In this document: in pieces, positions 1 through 11,600 of the stretch
How positions within the stretch are numbered: the stretch's first letter is position 1
How the letters are laid out: each line of letters starts with the position of its first letter
Source of the DNA: Sistotremastrum niveocremeum HHB9708
Taxonomy: Eukaryota; Basidiomycota; Agaricomycetes; Sistotremastrales; Sistotremastraceae
Assembly (NCBI GenBank): GCA_001630475.1
Contig: KV419395.1
Location: 1 to 64,000, forward strand
Direction: 5' to 3'
Length of the DNA stretch: 64,000 nt
The notes under the pieces: generated by a model
Told to the model about the DNA's origin: nothing
Database searches by the model: none
What the model saw: the letters and a program-made list of their open reading frames with translations, nothing else
Made by a program: the position numbers and the translations under genes

Positions 1-144
1 CGCAGCCGTGATGCCGCCTTCGCGGCTGGGTGTGCCGGAATGCGGAGTTGCAAAAGTTCCGAAATTCCGAACATGTACCATAATCGTAACCATACGACCA
101 GACGTCTCTGATAGCATTGCTGCCTTATCTCAGTATTTTCATCT

Positions 145-617
145 TGTAGACCGTGGACTGGATAACATACAGGTCGCGGAGAACGGTGATATCTATGCAG
201 CTGGTGTGTATAATTTTCTGCGGCCACAGGACTACACTCTGACATACTATTGATGGTCCAGGCTTCCCAGATGGATTCACTATCCAATCTTATTTTGTTG
301 ATCCCTTCGGTGTCGTGTGTCCTTCTTCAGCGGTCCGTATATCAAAGAATACCGATCGGAGTTCATTCTTTGGAGAGAAATATAAACTCGAAGTAGTTCG
401 TGATTCCTTAAATCCCTTGCACTGCTCTTTTTTGATTGTGCTGTGACAGATATTCCAAGATAACGGAACATTCACACCCCCTGCTACTTCGGCTGTTTAT
501 GATTCTCGGAGAGAGCGATTATTCCTACATGGTAAGAAATATCTTACCTCTCTCAGGGGCCAAATTTGATTTGAGACAGGTATTCTGAGCACCCATTTGA
601 CTGTGTGTGAAGCGTAG
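145..617 (+). CDS. Paraoxonase/arylesterase-like lactonase, 3' part of gene
   Basis: This is the C-terminal part of a serum paraoxonase/arylesterase-type six-bladed beta-propeller, a family of Ca-dependent lactonases and esterases. I spliced exons up to 203, 262-392, 450-531 and 580-617; all three introns are 48-58 nt with GT-AG borders, and the first has a CTGAC branch site. The joined protein reads DNIQVAENGDIYAAG, then a SYFVDPFGVVCPSSAVRIS stretch, then IFQDNG and AVYD, and ends LHGILSTHLTVCEA. This matches the NGDIY...SxxxRIS...F.DDG...A.YD...LxxxG...L.VC pattern of fungal paraoxonase-like proteins. The 5' exons lie left of the window or in the unclear first 144 bases, so the stated start is only the likely acceptor region near position 145. 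Substrate unknown. Confidence 0.6.
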
Positions 618-1127
618 ACGATATGTTGGATACATGGACTGCACTGTACGACCCTACTTCGTGAGCCAGGCACGTGGTAGAACGAAATTCTCCAAGCAAT
701 CATCATATATCGCATTCATGAGGAACACTGTTGTACGGATCTTTTTAGGCCTGTTGTGATGTACTTGTATTCTTCCCTGTCAATCACCAATACTTTCTCG
801 AGATTTCTTGCTAATCGCATAATCTGTTGCAGCCGTCTCCACCAGGGAGCATGATGCCTAATGATCATAGGCCACAGGGACTTCACAGGGTCAATCACGT
901 TGGTCATGAGAGTGCCCGTCGTTGCAGAACTCGATATGACATTGAGACAGGGGTACTTCTGATAGTAACGCGACCAGCATACGATGGCCGGGTAGCGCGG
1001 GAATTCGGGCCGTGTTGACGCACCAACGCTGCTCATCATGGGACAGAAGATAGCGTCAATCGTGGTGTTTGACAGCGCACCTTTCCCATCTCTTTATCAC
1101 TTGAAGACTGCGTCGACGTCCAAACGA
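618..1127. other. Intergenic, upstream of the first P450
   Basis: About 510 bases lie between the lactonase-like stop and the chosen P450 start. Overlapping open frames exist on both strands (for example 716-1039 on the minus strand) but they have no recognisable motif or partner exons. An in-frame ATG at 1038 would add 30 residues to the P450, which I consider untranslated leader. No TATA box stands out. Confidence 0.4.
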
Positions 1128-3361
1128 ATGGTTCCCGCCTCTCACCTCCAACGCGCCGGCCTGTTGGAAGTCTTAGGGACTCTGGCCACTGCATTGCTCG
1201 TTTGGGTAATCTGCCAATACATATACAAATTTTTCTCGAACCACTCTCGTCTGCCTTATCCACCTGGTCCTAACGGTCTCCCCATTCTCGGTAATGCTCT
1301 CCAGATAAAAATCGAGAAACCTTGGATTTTATATAAAGATTGGGCCTCCGTATACGGTTTCGATTCTGACTTCTTGAGAGCCACCAGCTTGGCTAATACC
1401 ACTCTCCAGGAGATGTTATTGGTCTAAAGGTTTTGGGAAAGAGGGTCGTGGTGCTAAACTCGTTTCAAAGTGGATTAGACTTGTTTGAGAGAAGAGGAAA
1501 GGTATTTGCTGGACGTCCTGCTGTTCCTCTCCTTTCCCAAGTGTAAGTCCGTTCTCCGTTGTTCATCCAACGGCGTCCTCAATATAAGCCAAATGGAAGC
1601 GCCGGTTGGGATTTTACTCTCCTGGCTATGGATGACACCAAAAGCTTGCGGCTCATAAGGCGGCTTGTCTCCCAGTTCGCGAACGCCAGCGCAGCAGTGA
1701 AAGAACTGCATCCCTTGTTGACACTGAATGCTCAACGCCTGGCCCTTGAGATGTCATCGAGCCAGGATCTGACCTCGTTCTATACCGAATCCCGAGCTTC
1801 TATTAGCAAAAATATACTGGAGCTGACCTATGGCTATCAAGGTAAATTTGACATCGCTGATCTCTTCGCTGTCTCAAAATTGTTATTATAATACACAAGT
1901 GAAAGAAGGTGGCGACGAGTGGATCAGACACACCGAATTGTTGTCACACTCCCTGACGGCTTTGGGGACGGTAGGGGCTCACCCCATAGATGTTTTCCCA
2001 ATTCGTAAGTAATCGTACGATGATAGGTCACTCCGGTAAATGTTGATACTCCCACAGTCCGTAAACTTCCTCTATGGATATGGGGAAATAGGTTCGTGAA
2101 GGGCATAACTGACCTGAGAGCCATCGGGATCGCAATGAGCTCGAGTCCTTATAACGAAGTGAAACAGAAGCTTGTCCGCAGTTTCTTCCTCTAATCCTCT
2201 GGCTTTCTGCTAAATCTGAGATTTAGCTGGAGAAAACCGCTCCACCCTGTGTGACAACTCGGCTGATTGAAGAAAAACTGCAAGACGATGGATCTGTCCG
2301 GGACGAGTGGGAAGTCATGGCGGCCACTGCTGCAGCATACACCGGTGAGCCATATTCCAGATCTGTTGCTTGTCTCTACGAGTTCTTCAAGGCCATACTG
2401 ACTTCCTTCAGCCGGAGTGGATACGGCGAGAACAATATTCCTCCCTTTGCATCCCCTTTACCCTGACTATGTCTTCCAGACAACAGCTACATTGAATTCT
2501 GCTGTACTTCTTTTGATGGACTATCCGCTAGTTCAGAACCACGTTCACCAAGAAATGCAGGCATATCTTCGTGGTGAGAGACTTCCCAAACTCGGGGATC
2601 GCGATGCATTCCCATACCTGGAGGCAGTTATTCGCGAAATCATGAGGAAAGCAAATATCTATTTTCGACTAATTTGAGCTGAAACATGCAAGACAGATTC
2701 AACGCTGTGGTACCCCTTGGTAAAATTCCGCACCTCATAACGAATTTAACTTGATTCACCGCTTGTAAGACAGCTCTTCCACGGAGAGCTTGTGAAGATA
2801 GTGAATACCGCGGAATACTTATTCCGAAGGATACCATTGTTTTCATGAATACCTGGTGAGAGTTTTCCTGCTGTGATCTGGAACATATGTCGATTTTTAC
2901 TTCGGCCAGGGCGATTCTTCGAGATGAACATGAGTACCCTGATCCTCATCTCTTCAAGCCTGAACGGTTCCTTGAGTCGAGTCAAGGCAAGCAAGTTCTG
3001 CGAACAAATATAAGAGATCCTCATGACATATTCTTCGGAATTGGAAGAAGGTGATCTATGACTTCGATTTATCATGCATATAGTCAAGCCTAAAGCCATT
3101 GATAGAAGCTGCTCCGGCCGACAGCTTGCATCGGACTCCTTATGGATTACTCTAGCGACCCTTTTGACTGTCTTCGAAATTCGCAGACCAGAAGGTGTAG
3201 AGAATAGTGATGAGAGCGAGAGCGGTTTGATTGCGTATGCCACGAGTTATAATCTCGGGAATTAGCTGACTCTATGCCTCAGACAGCCGAAGCCTTTCAA
3301 GTCCCAGTTCATTCTGCGGTCAAAGAATACTTTGGAGATGTTCGAGTCCGCCGTCTCATAG
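1128..3361 (+). CDS. Cytochrome P450 monooxygenase, copy 1
   Basis: Haem-thiolate monooxygenase with an N-terminal membrane anchor, probably at the ER. ATG 1128 is chosen because it begins directly before the hydrophobic anchor (LLEVLGTLATALLVWVICQY), which is followed by the proline hinge YPPGPNGLPILGNAL. Later landmarks are the K-helix ExxR (EIMR, ending at 2646), the PERF motif, and the haem loop FFGIGRRSCSGRQ with the axial Cys, split by an intron in the same place as in copies 2 and 3. Exons align one to one with the copy at 4450-6666. Two introns are unusual: 2426-2479 has a GC donor, and 2647-2696, right after ExxR, begins GAAAGC and has no GT. The gene may therefore use a rare donor or be decaying. 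It resembles proteins often named O-methylsterigmatocystin oxidoreductase in agarics; the substrate cannot be inferred. Confidence 0.8.
2647..2696 (+). other. Intron with GA-AG borders in P450 copy 1
   Basis: The exon ends ...ATG AG and the next exon begins A TTC AAC at 2697, restoring Arg-Phe-Asn in frame as in copy 2. The 50-nt intron starts GAAAGC instead of GTACGT (copy 2) or GCAAGT (copy 3). Phase and position are identical in the three genes. Confidence 0.7.
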
Positions 3362-4449
3362 TCTCGGTGCAATCATTCCAATTTAGTTAATCAGCTCTGA
3401 ACATTGACATTCCTTCCCTATATCAGTACTAGTGTTCCCGAGTAGTAGGCGCCGAGGTGAACAAAACTTCGAATCGCTTTCGCACTGAACAATGGATAGA
3501 AAATTATGAACAAGCATAGAACACGCGAAACAGGAGACACGGCATGCAGCGGGCATACATTGTGGCGGAACCATTAGCCTCTCACTTGGCACGTAGCGAG
3601 TTGACTTGAATTGAGACGATTGAGCGCCAGCTAGTAGCACTACTAAAATAAACAGAGGTTACGTAAGCCAAACTCCAAACCCGTGCCAAACCAGGCGATT
3701 CTGCCAGTGATCGATTAATATTATCGCTTCGAGGCTGCCACTGCTTGGAGACTCGTGAAATCCCTTGTTTCGCACCATCTCCCCCGACAGCGTTTACGAT
3801 AACGTGATTGAGCTCTTTCTAGCTGGTCCAAATGTCTTTAGTCGACCAGTAGTCGACAGTCTGCCAATGCCCCCTGGCAGGAGCTATGACGTGTTCGCTA
3901 TAATATTTCATTGAAGCGGCACACCGTGGTTACCGCTCTCATAACCTGATAACATGTCGTACTGGATTGGTCCACTCTTTCAGCCAAGCTGAGGCGCGAA
4001 CTCAGCGTATGGTAGGCTGGTAGCCACGCAGTAAATTCGGACCCTCAGAGTTAGCTCGGGGGATCGATCGAGCGCACGCGTACCTTAGGGACCCAAACAC
4101 GGAAACAAAAAAAGGTACTGATGCGCCACTCTACCCTTCCAGATTCCTGAGAAAGGGAAATATGGCTCACACCTCTGGAGACTAGCTGCATGTTTGTTGA
4201 CTTCCGCTCGCTCGCCCTTACGCTCCTCCATATTATTGATAAACTGTTAGACCACTTCTCTCATTCCCGGCACAACTATGTATCCAACTTCCGGATCGCT
4301 CTCGAGCGCTATTGGAAGCCCTGAGACGCTCGCCGGACTTGTGCGAAATCTGTGGGTTCGACAGGGCTTATTTTCCTGATACAGGTAACAAGCCTCATCA
4401 GCTGTATATATGAGTAATGACACCTTCAAGACGCTCTTTACTGCCCCAC
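3362..4449. other. Intergenic between P450 copies 1 and 2
   Basis: About 1.1 kb without a convincing gene. Short open frames on the minus strand (3383-3640 and 4247-4459) show no motif. A TATA-like TATATAT lies at 4405-4411, about 40 bp before the chosen start of P450 copy 2. Confidence 0.5.
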
Positions 4450-6666
4450 ATGTCACCAATCAGTCTACCTCTCTCCCAAGCTCTACCGGTTCTCGGCGCC
4501 CTACTGTTTTCATATGTACTTCTGCGGAAAATTTTAAATTCTTATACGAATTCAGCTGGTTTACCCTATCCTCCCGGCCCTAAAGGTGTTCCTATTTTGG
4601 GAAATGCTCTTCAGATCACAGATGAAAAGCCATGGTTATTGTACAAAGAATGGGCTTCGAAATGGGGTTCCGACTTCTTCTTCTTTATGAACAGCCTTTG
4701 TGGTCTGACTCTGAACCTTTAGGCGACATAATCGGTCTCAGAGTTCTCGGGAAGAACATCATCGTTGTGAATTCCTACCAAGCTGGAGTAGACTTGTTCG
4801 AGAAGCGCGGGCGGGTGTTTTCGGGCCGACCAAAAGTACCGCTCTTTTCTGACATGTAAGCCTGCTTTTCTTGACCTGCAGTCCGTGTTCCAACATATTA
4901 CACACAGTGCTCGATGGGACTTCAGTCTCCTCGTCATGGATGACGGAAAGAGCGTACGGCTTATACGCAAATTCATCGCTCAATTTGCAAACAGCGCCGC
5001 AGTCAAGGACTTGCATGCTCTAATTACTGAGAACGCTCGAGCGTTGGCTCTACGGACTGCAGCGACTCAAGATGATGGAGCCTTCTATCTGTATTCTCGA
5101 TCCGCGATCAGTAAAAACATACTACAGATAACTTACGGATATCAATGTGACTTGAAAACGCTTGTTTTTGGTCCGGGATATTAACCCTGGTCTTTGCAGC
5201 GATGGAGAACGGGGATCAGTGGATCAAGAACACCGAGTTGATGTCTCAATCATTGGCAGTGATGGGAACGATTGGAGCTCATCCCATCGATGTCTTTCCG
5301 ATCCGTGAGTTCATGCATTCACAAGTTTTGAAGTTTCCTGATTTGTCTAATATTTAGTCGGAAAACTCCCCTTATGGATTTGGGGAAAGACTTTTATACA
5401 GTGCATAAACAACCTCCGGACTACCGGCCTCGCGATGAGTGTCACGCCGTACAACGACGTCAAGCAGCAATATGTAAGCTAACTCCGTACCCTCATAACG
5501 TCTTGATGAATTATCTGATTCGAATTTTCAGTTGGAGAAGAGCGCACCTCCGTGTGTGCTCACGCATCTTCTCGACGAGAAACTTCAAGAAGACGGGACG
5601 GTTCAAGATGAATGGGAAGTTATGGTTGCTGCAGCAACTGCGTATACCGGTGAGAACCACACAATACAAAGCCTGTATTTTTTCTGATGAATACATTCAG
5701 CTGGAGTGGACACAGTAAATTTGTTTCTCTGTTGCTGTCGAATTGCATACTGAAAGAGCCGCCTCAGACAACGGCGTCCATAAACTCAGCAACAATTTTC
5801 TTGATGACTTATCCAGAGATTCAAACTCGAGTTCAAGAAGAGCTCGACGACTACCTTCATGGAGAAAGATTGCCAAAAATTGAAGATCGGGAAACCTTGC
5901 CTTATTTTTCCGCCGTGTTACGCGAAATAATGCGGTACGTCAGATTTTGATTCAGAATGCTACACAAAGTCTGAAAATATTTCGTCGACGTCAGGTTCAA
6001 TCCTGTGGTTCCACTAGGTAAGAAACGACTGCTCCTCGATCCAGGACACGGCCTTAATCTATGGATTGACTAGCACTTCCTCGACGCGCCACTGAGGATT
6101 GTGAATATAATGGCTTGTTGATTCCGGAGAATTCCATAGTATCGGTGAATGTCTGGTATTTTTTTCCTTCTCAGCTCGTCGATACTTCGCTCAGAAAAAT
6201 CAGGGCGATTCTCCGAGACGAGAATGAATATCCCGAGCCTTCTAAGTTCAAACCCGAAAGATTCCTTGAAACCCGTGATGGAAAACCTGCTCTCCGATCA
6301 GACGTTCTCGATCCGCATAGCGTATTCTTTGGTATAGGACGAAGGTCCCGTGTTGATATTTCCGATTTGGTCGAGTTCTGACGTTGCTCAATCTACAGAA
6401 ATTGTTCCGGGCAGCAACTTGCGCTGGACTCCGTATGGATCACGCTAGCAACTTTGTTGACAGTTTTCGAAATTCGCGCGCCTGATGGTATAGAACAGAA
6501 CTACGAATACGAGAATGGTCTATTCGCGTTAGTTCGGATGCTTTGTACTTTTGTATCGGACGTCACTGACTTGATGTTTGTCTATAGCCAACCGAAGCCT
6601 TTCAAGTGCCGTTTCACGGTACGATCAAAGAGCTTTCTCAGTGCGCTTGAGACCGCTGTAGCGTGA
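4450..6666 (+). CDS. Cytochrome P450 monooxygenase, copy 2
   Basis: Tandem paralog of the P450 at 1128-3361, with the same exon borders and regular GT-AG introns. The protein opens MSPISLPLSQALPVLGALLF (membrane anchor), then the hinge YPPGPKGVPILGNALQI, the KPWLLYKEWASKWG block, an I-helix region, the ExxR (EIMR) motif, PERF, and the haem loop FFGIGRRNCSGQQLALDS. It ends ALETAVA. An ATG at 4417 is in frame, but the TATA-like element at 4405-4411 lies only a few bases before it, so transcription probably starts downstream and ATG 4450 fits better. This copy looks intact. Family-level function is oxidation of a hydrophobic substrate with electrons from a P450 reductase; the specific substrate is unknown. 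Confidence 0.85.
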
Positions 6667-6836
6667 ACCTTGCGTGTATTCACCATACCAAACCAGTACT
6701 ACGAAAGGTTATCAACATTACTACATGTGAATCGTGGATTGTAGACACATGCTTCTCTGCACTGAGCCCAGCTTTTCCGATCAAGACCTTTCGTGCCACT
6801 TCTTCGCACAAGAGAGTCTGCATCCTCGCTCAATAT

Positions 6837-7475
6837 TCAAGAGGATTGGAAATCCTTTTTCTCTTTTTCTTGACTGTCGCAAAAGAGCAAATAAGAGATT
6901 ATTGCCTCTGAAGGCAACGAACGGGCGCCCTCTAATAGGGGTCGTAGTCGCTCCTCCCACGACTGTGGAAGGGAAATAAGGAGGGCCATGGCAAATTGGT
7001 CATCTTTGGCCGGAAGACCCATGTCGACCATCCGCCGTCTGATCTCAATGAACTTGTTGACATGTTCTTCCAAATCTGATCCTTCAACGTAACGGGTCCT
7101 CCAGAACTTGTTGTGCCATATCAAGCGTCGCGTGATTCGGCCTGACTCGTGTAGATCGCACAGGATGTCAAAGACAGCTTTCGACGTCTCTGCCTCCTCG
7201 ACGTCCATCAGAAGACTGGTATCGAGGGATAGAATGATCTCCATCAAAGCTCTGGCATCTCCAGCCTCCCATGCAGCGATAGCATCCAGGTTCAGAGGAG
7301 CTGAGTCCGTCTCGGATGGAATTTCTCGCGGTTTCGGTTCGACGCCTGAGACATATTTCCAAAGGCCCAACCCTTTCAAAAGTGCTTTTATCTGGATTTT
7401 CCATGTGTAAAAATTGTCGTGGCCCCTGAGTGGCACGACACGCCGTCCACAGCAGCGATTGTCCACAATGGTCAT
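6837..7475 (-). mobile_element. Copia-type gag-like fragment (fossil)
   Basis: A 212-residue frame resembles the gag polyprotein N-terminal region of Ty1/Copia-type LTR retrotransposons (UBN2-like). It has an N-terminal block with NFYTWKIQIKALLKGLGLW, a WHNKFW-type central segment, and a DMGLPAKDDQFAMALLISLP stretch typical of the family. No protease, integrase or reverse transcriptase is seen next to it and no LTR pair was recognised, so it appears to be a partial relic between P450 copy 2 and the next gene. Confidence 0.65.
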
Positions 7476-8335
7476 ATATGGGGATGAGAGTGCAAGATGA
7501 CGACGTGAAAGTCACTGTCTAACAGAATGAACTGTGTCAATAATGCCGAGGAGCGTCGTAGAACATGAATGCTCACCTGAACAATTGACAAACAGTGACA
7601 AATAAACGGAGGCGTTTGCTTTCGCTCGATCTTGTCGAACACGGATGCAGGGGAACTCAATGCACTGTAGTATCGTAATCATATCTACAGTACGTGCTTA
7701 TATACATATTTCCTTGTTTCATAGCACTCCTAAAACTTTCCGGTGATCCTATCGTCCGAGTCGGCACTGCCTGGTGTGATCGATGGCCATACCATCCAAG
7801 CGATGACGGATTACCATTATCTTCAACATATCTACTACTGATATATATCAGGGAATAGAATGATAGGGGTCAGCTTTGTATCTTGTGCTTGCCCTGCCAG
7901 TTAAACCGGATTTCGCGAAAAATGGGCTGTGTCAGTCAAGTCGCTGGCAACTTATTTTCTGCCTCATTTTCCGAAGATTGTTATCTCCAAAGCACAACGA
8001 TCTTGCACCCGAATTTCAACGGACAACTGGGACATCTGGGCGATGCTATCTGCGTGCTTACGATCTGGACCCTTGTACACGGAGCAGACTTTATCTTAAC
8101 CGGCTATTGAAGACAAGACTCAACAGCTTATCACGCGAATTATCGTTTAGTGGTGCCTCTCTCTATCCACGACAATTCTCCTCTGAACATGAGGTTGAAG
8201 CGTCATTCGATTTGAACGCCTTTTCCTAACATAGAAATGCGGTGGAGATGCGAGGAACAAGATTATAATCGGAAAGCAAGTGCATTGGATATAAATCATC
8301 CTTGGCGCAGCATGCTCTCCGGGCACTCGATTAGG
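7476..8335. other. Intergenic, no gene recognised
   Basis: About 860 bases. Frames such as 7876-8229 lack homology-like features. A short imperfect inverted repeat (ACTGTAG ... CTACAGT) lies near 7663-7693. TATAAAT at 8290-8296 is a plausible promoter element for the gene starting at 8336. Confidence 0.4.
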
Positions 8336-8663
8336 ATGCGCGTTGATTTCGTTCTCATGTGTCTGGTATCGTTGATTGGCGTTACCCTTGCGCAGCAGTG
8401 TGAGGCGATGTTCCCGGATGCCCAGGTCGGTTTCTATTGTGCCAGGAAGACACGAAGCGACTGGCTCAAGGCTCGTCTTTCAGTGTGGTCGATTTTGCAG
8501 TGGGTGCTGCGCAGCATTTCCCGATGATGCTTTTTGTCCGGTACAAGTGTGCCGCTTCCATTGTCGTACACACGATTTTTCAGCGTTTTTTCGAAAATCG
8601 ACTGATGCCAATGATCCTCAGTGGGACTTGATTAAAGGAGCTACACGGTGTTGGTACACATAG
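8336..8663 (+). CDS. Small cysteine-rich secreted protein (89 aa, two exons)
   Basis: Not recognised as a named family. Exons are 8336-8425 and 8484-8663, joined in phase 0 across a 58-nt GTCGGT...TTTCAG intron. The product starts MRVDFVLMCLVSLIGVTLAQ, a clear signal peptide, and the mature part of about 69 residues holds nine cysteines, including CGRFCSGCC and later FC, VC, HC and RC. It ends GATRCWYT. A TATAAAT element lies about 40 bp upstream of the start. Neither exon looks meaningful alone; the cysteine-rich frame appears only after splicing. Small secreted cysteine-rich proteins of agarics include effector-like and antimicrobial candidates, but no function can be assigned. The odd cysteine number suggests a free thiol, a dimer, or a slightly wrong model. 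Confidence 0.6.
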
Positions 8664-8698
8664 TGATGGTGCTACAAATGGAAAAGCATGATAATAAA

Positions 8699-11600
8699 TT
8701 ACTTCTTCTTGCTTTTGCTGGTGGGCGTCGATTTCGTTTTGCCGCGCTTAGCCGCGGTCCCACGCGAGCTACCTGAGGAGGGACCATCAACGACCGCAAC
8801 ATCCTCGTCAAACAAGCTCGCATTGGAGGCTTTCCGCTTCTTGCCACGGTCCGAGGCCAGCGCCGATGATGGAAGACTGTCCACGTCAATGACTTCACTA
8901 GCGGCAGGTCGAGTCTGACCTGGACTTTGCTTGCGTGAAAGAGACGATGCACGACCTGATGACCTCGACAAAGCAGATGGAGCCGGAGATGCAGCACTTC
9001 GTCCACGGCCGGACTTCGACTGATGGCTATGATGACTTTCTCCGTCATCTGAACGATTTCTATCGACAGCATCTGGCGAATCATGTCGCATATCGATGCG
9101 ACTTTCTCTCCAATCGCGTTCGAAGATAGATTCCTGAGAGAAAGAATCCTGGAAGCTTTTGATGGCGCTGGAAACATGGGGATCCCCCGGCTTGGCGAGT
9201 GTTTCGCCGGTAGCTCTAGCCTCAAAATGCTCTAGAGAAACAGATCCCGCGTTTTTGATGCCGGGCCTCTCTTGGGGGTCAGTGGGCAACTCCGAATAAT
9301 CAACCCATTCCCAAGGCCGACTGACTACTTGCAAACCGACGAGGTGGGTAGCACTGGCGTCGTATGGAACATGAGCGAGATTCTGAACGAGAGGATCTTC
9401 TCGAACGAAAGACAGAAGTGCCGCAAGACGACCGCGAAACAAATGCGGAACTGAGCCTGGGATTGTCCGGGGGTCCAAAGCCACCGCAGTCTGGAAGACA
9501 TCGGGGTTCTTGGGATCCTTAGGCATCTCTAAAGGTAGGAATGAGTGAGAGCCTGAAGGCCTAAAACGATTCGCACCATCTATCAAGAACGCCGCGGTAT
9601 CCAGAAACAACACAAAACATTGAGGATCCACCTCTGCCCCGCCTCCCATTCTCTGCGTACAATTTCAATCGGTGTCGCAATCAGGAACAACTGAAAACGT
9701 ACCATCGCCGCCCTGATGACGATCTTTCTTAGGGGGTCCGCATTCTTGATCAATTCTGGAGACCAGCTTCCGGATAGACATAGTATGAATTGCAGAATAC
9801 GGCATAAGAAGATGGACAGCATCTTTACGCTTTCGTTCAGTGCAAGTTGATCTGTATCTGTGACGTCATCTACTTTGGCCAAAAGGTCCATTATAGGGAG
9901 CTTTGCCGTGAGTGCGACAACAAGGGCGTCTTGGATCTCCTTTGATGGCTCTGGGAAAGCGTGATCATCGCGTTTGGAAGGCCCAATAGCTTTAGCCAAC
10001 AGACGAAGGTTTTCTCCGGCATTGCGGAGGAAGCCCTCGGCGTCTTCGGTGGTCACATTGAGAGGCAGTTCGTTGAGTAAGCCGGTCAATCTAGTAAGTC
10101 CTGCATCCAGAAACTAAAAAGAGTTAAGTGAAGGGAGATCATACGTGGGTGAATATGTTCCCGCTGACCTTTGATGCCACCACGCCAGTGATACCCCGGA
10201 CAACGTCAGCCACGAGATCCGTTTGCTCGGGTGTAGTGGGTCTATCAAAAAATCCGGCAGTAAATTTCTCCAATTCTTCGTGTGCTTCTCCGGAAGTCGC
10301 GTCTCTCTCGAAGTCGCAGAGAGTGAGCTGTACTTTGGCCGTTGTCTTGGCGAAGTCCCACGGTGTAAGGCGTGAAGTGATCGTCTCCCAGTCGCAAATA
10401 GAATCATCGGGATCGCTTTCCAAGTCAGACACTATATGAATCATTAGCGACCGGATTTTTGTAGGACAGATCAAGCTTACTTTCTGGATGACCATCAATA
10501 ACAACCTTCGCAGCACTGATTATGCGTCTCCGGGTCTCTAATGAGTAATCTGCAGAAGCCAAAGCTTTCTTAACGGCAAACACCAAGTGGTCCGGCTTCT
10601 TGCAAATCAACCTGCGGAAAAGTGATGACTGCAAGCAAGCAAGCCTCAGATTCGTCATCGAGGTCTTTATGTCATCCTCAAGTCCGGGGCGTAACTCGAG
10701 AGCAACTAGGGTAGGTATACTTTCCAGCACCTGCTGAAAAATGCCGTCCAGAACAAATGCTTCACGTTGCGAAAAGAGGCGTTGCATGTCCCGCAAAGCG
10801 AGTGCAGGCGAGCCGTAAAACTTCTCTCGCTGGCTGCAAAGCAATAGACGCGTGCCAAGCAGCTGACATGCCCTTAGCATCGCATTTGTATTGGGTGGTA
10901 GAGGAACGACTGGAGAGGAATGAATCCGCCACGCTGGACATAGCACTCCGATAATGACCGTTGAACTCTGCAGGGCACCGCGGACTACGAGGTCGAGAAG
11001 CAAAGCGGCGAAAAGAGGCCAGGTATCAGAGGAAAGGGCGGCGAGCTCTCCTTTCCCAGATCCTGTGAGCCAATTTCTGACTTGACTGTCAAAATCGCCC
11101 GGCATCAGTTCGTGAAGGTGATAGAGGAAGGTCGCGTATAGTCTTGCGCATGGCATGTGTTTCTCGGCCTCCTTGTGAATTGCAGTGATTTGTCTGAGAC
11201 TAGCAAAGGCGTTGTCCCAAAGGACCCATCCGAAGTTCGCAGATGATTTATATTTCACCCACAATTCATGGGCGAGATTCCAAGCGGCTTGTTGATCTCC
11301 GATATCGTCAGCGAACATGAGTTGCAATAGTTCCGTCAGCCGCGGAGGGATGGAAGGAGCGGAGGGATTTTCAGGTCTTAACAACTTCGTTCGTGACATG
11401 AGTCAGTAGACATGAGTCACAATAAAGTGCACATACGTGGAACAAGGTGGTCTTGGACTCTTGAATATGTTGTTGAGCAGCTGGGGTCACGAGTTCCAAA
11501 AGATTGACTTTGGCAAAGAGATGCAAAAGCGGTCGAAGGTCCACTTCTTTCGCCTTCCAGACAGCGATCGCCTTTGATAGTTGAGCGGCAATCCTTGGCT

